NCBI GenBank assembly: GCA_021018995.1
Contig: CM037592.1
Coordinates: 75,023,301 to 75,087,300 of the forward strand
DNA length: 64,000 bases
DNA from: Chloranthus sessilifolius
Taxonomy: Eukaryota > Streptophyta > Magnoliopsida > Chloranthales > Chloranthaceae
Reading direction: 5' to 3'
In this document: in pieces, positions 57,219 to 64,000 of the stretch
How the letters are laid out: each line of letters starts with the position of its first letter
How positions within the stretch are numbered: position 1 is the stretch's first letter
The notes under the pieces: generated by a model
The model's input: the letters and a program-made list of their open reading frames with translations, nothing else
Told to the model about the DNA's origin: nothing
Database searches by the model: none
Program-made: the position numbers and the translations under genes

Positions 57219-57789
57219 CAATACACTCCCCCCTCTTCAGCCATCCCGAGACCCAGCTGTGGGGACTTACACCCCTTTTGTTTTTTCACAGACCTCGTTT
57301 CATTAACAGTTTGGCAATTATTTTGTTTATTCATATGCAGGACTGATCCTACATCAAAGCATACGCCCAAGGAGTCGCTTTCTGAGAACATTTTGGGCAA
57401 ACACATCCTGCAGAGAAATAGGTCCGATGCAAAGAGATCATGGCATAAAATCAAAGCATAAATTCTAAAAATATTTTCCAAAAATAATGATCCAAAGTAT
57501 CACATCAACCATCTCCAAAATGATTAAACAAATTCAAATTGAATTCCAAAGAGTACTGAGTTTTCAAAACAAAAACTAAAAGCCTATTCCTTGCTGGTGC
57601 CCTTTGATTTCATGGGATGGCAAGAGGAGCTCTGGAAGGTCCAAATGTCCCCCACCCTGGACCACGCCTACGAGATCCTACTGAGTAAAGAATGTGACTC
57701 CTTAGCACGAGCAAAGTCAAGAATCAGGATCAGTTAAGGGACAAATGATAATGAAATCAATGAGAGGAGTAGAGCAGCAAGGTACTCAC
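57219..57789 (-). other. 3' flank of the PMD gene
   Basis: A further exon may begin at about 57695 on the minus strand (acceptor TTTACTCAG). The short frame there is not recognisable. The rest is AT-rich and non-coding. Confidence 0.3.
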
Positions 57790-60019
57790 TGTCTCCACCT
57801 CCCTAAGCTCTGCAAGATGGCGATGATACTTTGCATATTCCATGGCCGAATTGAAGTCCTACGTTCAGAACAATATAACATAAATTATCAGGGCAATCTT
57901 AAAGCATGTGCAATAGGAGGCTGAAACGGAAAGAGATTGGGCCATCAGCAGACTTACCCCTAGAACCACATAAGGAGGAGGGACACGGGCCGCCTCAGCA
58001 GAAAGCCACGCTTGTCGATCCACATCCACGCAGTGGTCCGAAAGGAAGCTGTCATCCAGGCGCTGGAAGGTCCTATAGACCACGGGCGGATCGCCACCAG
58101 GGATACCAGCATGAGAGGTACCTGACGGACCAACACTCGAAGAGCCTTCGCCCGAGGGACCCACACAAGAAGGGCCAGCACCGAAGGGATCTTCCTCTGA
58201 CATATCTGCTGCACTCGTCCTGCCTTCACCATCCGAATCATCCCCTGGAGCAAACTGTGAACAAAATAAAGATCCGCTTAGAATGAATGAAGGACCGAAC
58301 TAAAGCATAAAGGGAACTAATCCAAGCTAAGAAGAATTACTTGACCAAGTGGGCGGTCGAACGCAAGAAAGTTGGCGCTAGGTACAAAGTGCGACAAGAT
58401 ATATCAGTACGACAGACACTCGTACCAAATATGATAGTCCCTAGGCACATGGAGAGCATGGATGGAAAGCCCATTGTTGAAGAAGGTCGTGGTAAGCTCC
58501 TTGATACTGCCAATGGGATACCAAACATCCATCGGAGGGTCCACCGGTATGGCATAATAACCCTGGAATTGGTGCACCACTCGCTCTCTCAGATAATAGA
58601 ATTTGGCCCATGCTCCATAGAAGAAAACGACGCGGCGATTGTTAAATAGGCGGGAAGCACCTACAGCTGCTAGGTCCTAGAAGGGGGATGCAAGGTACGG
58701 GTCAGGGAGGATCTGCCCAAGTAAAAAGAAAAGAGAATCCAAGCAGTTAGCACATCAGTAAAAGGAGATTCCCGAGCTAAGAACAAACAAAGTTGAAAGA
58801 GAGTTTTACCTGCACAGGAACCATCAAGTCGAGTTGGGACCTTAGACCCGTCTCCAAGTGCTTTAAACCTACATCGCGGTGTCAGGCCTGATTCCAGTTG
58901 CTGAGGAGGGGATAGGTGAGCACCTCCGAGAAAAGAAGCGGTGCCAGGGGTGAAAGTGATGGAATCCCCATACCTGAAAGGGGGGCATTGCACAAGACCG
59001 GGTTAGTAGCGTATATGGATCATTTAAAAAATATGGCAAAGGCAAAGGAATGAGGAATTACCTCTAGGGCGATCCAAAATTTAACAACAAACTTTGAATC
59101 CCTGGTCATGACTCGAGACAAATTGTACATCAACCATGCATACCCTACCCCTCCCCAGTCATACCTGTGGACGTCACCCCAGTTGTCCATCACACTCAAC
59201 AGGGCTAGGCTGACTCGGCCACCGCTCGCATTGGGGAAAAGGGTCTTACCAAGCTGGATCAGGGGAGTAATGCGGGCTAGGATGATTGCCCGCTCTGGCG
59301 TGATGTAGAGCACCCTGTCTGGCTAACCCAGCTCCACTAACTCATCAGGTGTATAAAAGGAGGTCAGCCAAGGCATCTTGACCTCGGTGCCATGTGTCTG
59401 CCCATGAGGAGGATAGGCCCCAATCAATCGAATGATGTCCTCTCGACTTGGCACCATGAGATCAGATATCGGTATCCCCTCTATCCTGATGCCGATAATA
59501 ATGGCCCAGTTGACGGGCATCAAAGTCATCTCTGCATACGACATGTGAAAGGTAATCGTCTCGGGGCGAAACCGTTCAATCAGGGCTTTCAGATAGGCAG
59601 TGTTGGCCTTCATGGCAGGGCAAGATAGAAATTCTCTGAAGCCCACGTGTGCCAGAAGGACCTTTACTATGGAAGGGACGTAGAGGAAGAATTCATGGAA
59701 GTCAAGCCACCTGCCACAGAATACAATGTTGGGAAGGTCCTGTACCCAAGAAAATGCGCATAAGATCACAAGGGCAAAGCAAAAATTGCATAATGGAAAT
59801 GAATTGAACCTCTCTTTTACCTTGCCTGCTATCCCAAAGTTTGAAATGTGGGTATGTTGTTGGTGAAGGAGGCTGACTCGGGTGACCTCACCTTGCATCT
59901 TGAGCCACTGGCCAGCTCTCCGATCTACCCAGATGAACTACTCCCCCCGCGAGCCGTATACAATCTCGGGCCCCTCCTCGTGGCCCTCCTCGGGAATATG
60001 CTCACCCTCACCCTACATT
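57790..60019 (-). pseudogene. Plant mobile domain (PMD) gene, multi-exon, four in-frame stops
   Basis: Minus strand. Exons inferred from GT..AG sites and reading: 60019-59821, 59739-59062, 58973-58810, 58712-58341, 58254-57958, 57858-57790. Exon 2 carries the PMD signature LKALIERFRPETITFHMSYAEM then GIRIEGIPI, and after a stop SVMDNWGDVHRYDWGG then YNLSR. Exons 3-4 continue with LRSQLDLMVP and RVVFFYGAWAKFYYLRERVV then HIWYECLSY. Exon 5 is acidic and Gly/Ser-rich (GDDSDGEG). Stops: TAG 59325-59323, TGA 58884-58882, TAG 58680-58678, TGA 58406-58404. The exon 2-3 junction seems to need a one-base phase shift, so a small indel is possible. PMD proteins (Arabidopsis MAIN/MAIL1 group) act in nuclear gene regulation and transposon silencing, and PMD is common in transposons. 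Confidence 0.75.
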
Positions 60020-61007
60020 CTGGGGCAACAAAAAGTAATCACATCAGAGCAGATCAATGATAAAGAGCCATGATATTCTATGCTGTAAACGGGAGGTAAG
60101 TATGCTCACCCTTCCCATTTCTTTTCACATATTTTCATAAATGAGAGATACGGATGCCTAAACGAAAAAAAGAGATCCCTTTTAGGTTGAAAATGCAAAA
60201 AAATCTTTTCTTCAAAAAATGACAAAAAAATAAAATCCCCCCTTCCTGTATTTGAAAATAAAGCAAGTTAGAATCAAATAAAATCATTTATGTTTCTAAA
60301 GAAATAATAAAAAAGGGCCCTTCTTTCACACTTAGAAAAATAAAAAAATCCTCCCTTTATGTCTTGGAAAATAAAAGCAAAAAAATAGAGAGAAAGAAAT
60401 CACCATCACGCTTCTAAACAAAAAAATCTTTCTCTTCTCCTTAGGTCCCATGGAAAAAATAAGCAGCCATTTCTTTGTGTTCCTAAAAATAAAAAAAACC
60501 GAAAACAAAAAATTTTTCCTTTACCTTATTCACAAAAGTAAACAAAATTATTATTAAAATAATAATCCTTTACTTTGTTTGTCAAAATAAAAAGTAAAAA
60601 CCAAAAACAAAAAAATTCTCTTCACTTTACTTTGCAAATATAAAAATAAAAACAAACAAATCCTTTACTTACAAAAATAAAAAAATCAATCAACCAAAAA
60701 ATCAAACAAAAAAAAAATCCTTTGCTTTATTTTAATAAAAACAAAAACAAAAATTTTCTTTGCAAAAAATATAAACCAAAAAATCCCTTTCCATATACAC
60801 AAATAAAAACAACAAAATATATATATTAGGCACTAATAAATCCATGAAATAATAAAATAGGGCATTGTTCATGAAGAATCATCCACACTTCATCAATAAA
60901 CATACACACCATATAAATAAACCATTACTCATCAAAGAATATAAGATCATGATCAAATCTACAAGAAAAAGCAAGAAAAATCAAAGAAAATAGGTTTTAA
61001 TGATTAC
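60020..61007 (-). other. Large first intron of the PMD gene
   Basis: Donor AAAG|GTAATCA at 61008/61007 and acceptor TTGCCCCAG near 60020. The coding strand is T-rich, as in plant introns, and holds A/T homopolymers. No gene is seen. Confidence 0.5.
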
Positions 61008-61200
61008 CTTTAGAGAGAAAAAGGGTCTTTGATCTAAGTGTGAGCCGACGATCGATCCACACAAGCAAAGCAATGGCAATGAGGCACGGGTAGAGGCAAT
61101 GTAAAGGAACCCTAGGAGGGGGGCGGTTTTCAGTTTCAAAGAGGAAGGAGGGGGAGAAAAATTTGAAATAAAGCCCCCTAGCCCGAACTCGGGCTGTTTA
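61008..61200 (-). promoter_or_regulatory. Promoter and 5' leader of the PMD gene
   Basis: Minus strand: palindrome array J2, then a weak TATA-like AATTTAAACAG (about 61203-61190), then pyrimidine-rich CCCCCTCCTTCCTC leader, then the splice donor at 61008. The transcription start is inferred. Confidence 0.4.
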
Positions 61201-61219
61201 AATTCCCCTCAGCCATGCT

Positions 61220-61338
61220 TGGCGCAACTAATAGTAGCGCCAGGTAAAATGTTTCCCACCTATTGCTTGGCGCAACTATTAGTGGCGCCAGGCTATTTTG
61301 AGGCCCCTAATGGCCTGGTGCAACTAATAGCTGCTCCA
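61220..61338 (+). repeat. Palindrome array J2 (three copies, 48-bp period)
   Basis: Copies start at 61220, 61268 and 61316, exactly 48 bp apart, with unrelated spacers. It lies just upstream of the PMD leader. Confidence 0.85.
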
Positions 61339-62986
61339 GGCACTTAGGCCGGGTCTTGGGCCTGGTACGAGCCAGATGGGAAGACCGGTCCCCCACTCTT
61401 TTTGTTTGTTCCGTCGCTCCCGGCAGATGCACACGTTCCCAAGGCGGCATTTCGATCATCCTTCGACTTACTAAGAGAGCCATGCTAAAATAAAAGCAGA
61501 TCGAGATCAAAGAGCACCCCGGTCCTACACAGGAAAATATAAAGAAAAATACAAACAAAATCCCCACAGAGAAGCTGGAAGTATTCACAAGAAAAATACA
61601 CAAAATAAAAGCTTCAAAATTCCAAAAAAAATCACATAAAATAATAACTTTGAAACTCCAAAAAAATCACATAAAACAATAGTTGATTTTTTTTTAAAAA
61701 TTGCATAAAATGATAGAAAAATCAAAAACAGGTTTGTATTCCCCACAGAGACGCACAACCATAAGGCGGTAAAACGTTAATATTTTATCTACAATGCAGT
61801 TGTGTCATACTAAAGTCATGAGTCGGAGGTTCACCTCGGATTTTTAGATCCTACTTTAAGGAAGGAGCAACAGTGTCGGTCTTGGTCAAACAGTCAATGC
61901 TTCAATCGAGTCGACTCCATGGCTAAATCTTTGCGATGAGCGTTCTATTTGGATTCATGTGAACTTAAGTGTCTTATGCTTTAGATTCTCCATTGGAAAG
62001 GTTAAATCATTGGTTGAGACCAACCTGTTGAGAATGAGATTACATGTCAATCAAACTATGTGAAACCATGCATTCAGAAGGGTTCATTTCCCATTTTTAT
62101 TTTCTGCAGGCTTAAAACCTGTATGGGCAGCGGTATCCCTATAAAGTGTACACCATGCATCTGAGTATCCATATGATGGTCATTTATCCCTGTATATTGT
62201 ACTCGGGCCGGTCCGTGTTGGGGCTTCCATCGCCTTTGCTGTTGCTTATTGCCCCTGATGGGTGCATGATTATGCATAGTTAATTGATGTTTATGATCAT
62301 TGTCAGTAGAGACCAGGATTGGATGTCCCTTCATGGAGATACCTTAATATTTGGTTGGATCTGTTCAAGGTAATCAAAGCTGGATGCTCTAAGCCATGTT
62401 AATCTAAGGCAAGGTTTTAAAAATGGCACGCACTGCCAAAAAGTGTTGTGGCATCTATTCACTTTGCTCGGGCAGTCATGCTAAATAAACTTCGGGGTCG
62501 ATGGGTTCATCCAAAGACCTCAACCCCTACTTTCAGTAGGGGCACCTACGAACTGTCAGATGGGGCCATCAAATGCCTCGTAGGATTGAACATAAACTAT
62601 GGAGCCTTGCGTACGCTTACTTCGCGCCTATCTTTGAATGTGAGTCGGTCACCCCCCCTTTTTACTCACGAAGTTGTTGCATTTAGAATGAATTTTAAAC
62701 ATTAAATACCTTCAAAATCATCCTGAGAAGTGAATATCATTCCCAACTCTAGGGAGTTCGCAACTCATTCCACCTCGGTTATGCCCAGTAATGTCGCTAA
62801 GCACTTTGGAACCGATTACCTTGAGAAATAAATGTTTAGCCTGGCGTCTCAGGGCTTTTGTTTTCTCACTGTGTTACTCATTTGATATTTTAAGTTCGTT
62901 TTGAATGTAGTGGACCCATTAGTAATGCCTTGGGCCTCTTCAAATGTCTCTTTTTCTCTGGCATTCGATCATTAGTGATCGAATAT
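61339..62986 (+). other. Spacer between the PMD gene and 3' LTR of element J
   Basis: No recognisable gene. Minus-strand GTGCGTCTCTGTGGGGAA at about 61755-61738 is faintly like a Tat primer site, and a similar TTCTCTGTGGGGATTTT lies at about 61567-61551. Short open frames at 62448-62705 and 61603-61307 match nothing I know. Confidence 0.35.
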
Positions 62987-63000
62987 TAAAGAGGGGCATA
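62987..63000 (+). other. Polypurine tract of element J
   Basis: AAAGAGGGGCATA lies directly before TGTAGAGACTC, the LTR start. Confidence 0.6.
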
Positions 63001-63420
63001 TGTAGAGACTCAAATTTGGCCTATGGCCTGATCGAAACACCTTTCGAGAGAGGTGCAATTCTGAGCTTTTTGATGACATGTATGGAACCTTTAGGAATCC
63101 CCCTAGAATCCTTAGAAACCTTTCCAAACCCTTAGAAATCACCCTAGATCCCTTAGGAACCTGACTCGAACCTTTAGAAATCAATCTGGACCCTTGAAAC
63201 CCGTTCTGAACCTAACCTTATCAAGCAAATGATTGAGGAGGGGTGCACCAGAACTACCTACAACCCTCTACTATAATCAAATTTCATACCATTGAAAAGT
63301 AGAGGTCGTTAGCTTTTCAACGATCCAAGAATCAGCCCAATCAGAGGTATATATAAAAAGATACGGCAAACCAAGCCCGGAGGGCATAAGTGTAAATTCA
63401 TGTGGGTCCCCCTAGGGATT

Positions 63421-63625
63421 TGGCGCAACTAATAGTTGCGCCAGTTATAAATTTGCCTGGCAAAAGTATTAGTTGTGCCAGGCCAATTCTCCTAGATTTT
63501 AAGCCTGGAGCAACTATTAGTTGCGCCAAGGTTAAAGGTGGGGCCCACCCTTGCTAACGAACTTTCAGGCACTGCTTAGAACTATTTTATTGTACATTTG
63601 CCTGGTGCAACTATTAGTTGCGCCA
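63421..63625 (+). repeat. Palindrome array J3 in LTR U3 (four copies)
   Basis: Copies start at 63421, 63458, 63506 and 63603. Intervals are 37, 48 and 97 bp, the last being two 48-bp steps with one slot empty. It lies 283-487 bp upstream of the TATA box at 63908. Confidence 0.8.
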
Positions 63626-63907
63626 GACATATAAACAATAACCTCTAAATTTTGCCCTAAAAATCATGATTGGGATTTGACTTGTTGACCACCTTGACCT
63701 TTGGGGTGTGTTTTGCTAGTTCTATTGCACTCATTTCCTACCTATTTGCAACCCTTCAAGTGGCCTAAGGCCTCACCCCATCATCAACGATTGGAGGACC
63801 TTCTCACACATCTCAAGGCTCCAAAAACCCTAGGAATCCTTAGATGTGAAATCACCTAATTGGTCACCCGTTTAGCTCCTAAGTGATCTCCTAATCCACC
63901 CATTTCC

Positions 63908-63915
63908 TATAAATA
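63908..63915 (+). promoter_or_regulatory. TATA box of LTR J
   Basis: TATAAATA in context TTTCCTATAAATAGAGACCCCC, a strong plant promoter context. Confidence 0.65.
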
Positions 63916-64000
63916 GAGACCCCCACCCCTTAGCTTAGGGGTTGAGAAATTTGCTTAAGAGAGAAAGAGCTCAAAGTGAGAAGTTCTTCCTCCCATTTGT

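Larger units (their letters stand above)
56800..64000 (+). mobile_element. Element J: partial LTR element with antisense plant mobile domain gene
   Basis: Contains three arrays of a 23-bp palindrome (57053-57218, 61220-61338, 63421-63625), a spliced minus-strand PMD gene (57790-61008), a PPT (62987-63000) and a + strand LTR beginning at 63001. No gag or pol is seen. Tat-lineage gypsy elements are known to carry extra ORFs, some antisense, downstream of pol, so J is best read as the 3' part of such an element. The left border near 56800 is uncertain. Confidence 0.6.
63001..64000 (+). repeat. 3' LTR of element J (first 1 kb, continues beyond the window)
   Basis: Starts TGTAGAGACTCAAATTTGG after the PPT. 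It contains palindrome array J3 (63421-63625), a TATATATAAA box at about 63350 and a stronger TATA box TATAAATA at 63908-63915 followed by a likely transcript start. Confidence 0.6.

Noticed and set aside
56969-57481. 170-codon minus-strand open frame with repeated Cys/Ala words
   Set aside because: The repeated peptide words (SCAR, CCAR) come from translating the palindromes of array J1. No domain or splice context supports it.
57906-58286. 126-codon + strand frame opposite PMD exon 5
   Set aside because: Mirror of the Gly/Ser/Pro-rich exon on the minus strand. Splice sites and PMD context support the minus strand only.
61735-61760. Primer-binding-site-like sequence on the minus strand
   Set aside because: It needs two gaps to match a Tat primer site, and no LTR end lies beside it. 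The PPT at 62987 and TATA box at 63908 point to a + strand LTR.

Overview
The window looks like plant nuclear DNA, probably from a eudicot with a retrotransposon-rich genome. It is AT-rich and has no operons. I found no host gene, rRNA or tRNA. Almost every base can be assigned to LTR retrotransposons, most of them Ty3/gypsy, stacked inside one another and heavily decayed by nonsense changes. The species cannot be named from this sequence alone.

Layout. (A) 1-7963, + strand: 3' half of an Athila-like element, with a post-pol spacer, a third ORF (ORF3), 3' UTR, polypurine tract (PPT) and 3' LTR. (E) A minus-strand LTR with a Met-tRNA-type primer site, starting at 8321. It is split into 8321-10766, 45807-46012 and 49446-49905. 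(F) 10767-45801, + strand: a gag-only element inserted in E, with target duplication CCTTG. (D) 15375-42693, minus strand: a chromovirus-like element inserted in F, with target duplication TAATC. (C) 21686-37335, minus strand: a nearly complete Athila-like element inserted in the gag region of D. A solo LTR (29827-32314) sits inside its protease gene, with target duplication GAGGG/AAGGG. (G) 46013-49445: a solo LTR inserted in E (GTGCG/GTGAG). (H) 49906-51434: a minus-strand LTR fragment of another family. (I) 51435 to about 56800, + strand: an Athila-like element with 5' LTR, primer site and one-frame gag but no pol. (J) about 56800-64000: part of an element with a spliced antisense plant mobile domain (PMD) gene, a PPT and the first kilobase of a 3' LTR.

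The main observation is a shared architecture. Each LTR family here carries its own reiterated short motif, usually a palindrome and usually CpG-containing: TCGCG..AGCT..CGCGA-like in the Athila group, AAATCGACC|GGTCGATTT in D, GCTCGAGC in E, a TTGCGCCC..GGGGCG inverted repeat in H, an AATCGTGATTTACGATT-like motif in F, and the half-site GGCGCAACTA plus its reverse complement in J. Spacings are regular in several families: 48 bp in J, about 20 bp in D, 110 bp in H and 128 bp in E. In the Athila group, F, H and J the array lies upstream of an LTR TATA box. In the Athila group and J the same motif also lies upstream of an internal accessory gene (ORF3 or PMD). This resembles a family-specific cis-code that may be read by a host or element-encoded protein; function is inference.

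Three RNA hairpins conserved between elements, with paired compensatory changes, are also reported: one in the LTR leader, one after ORF3, and one 113-115 bp before the 3' LTR.
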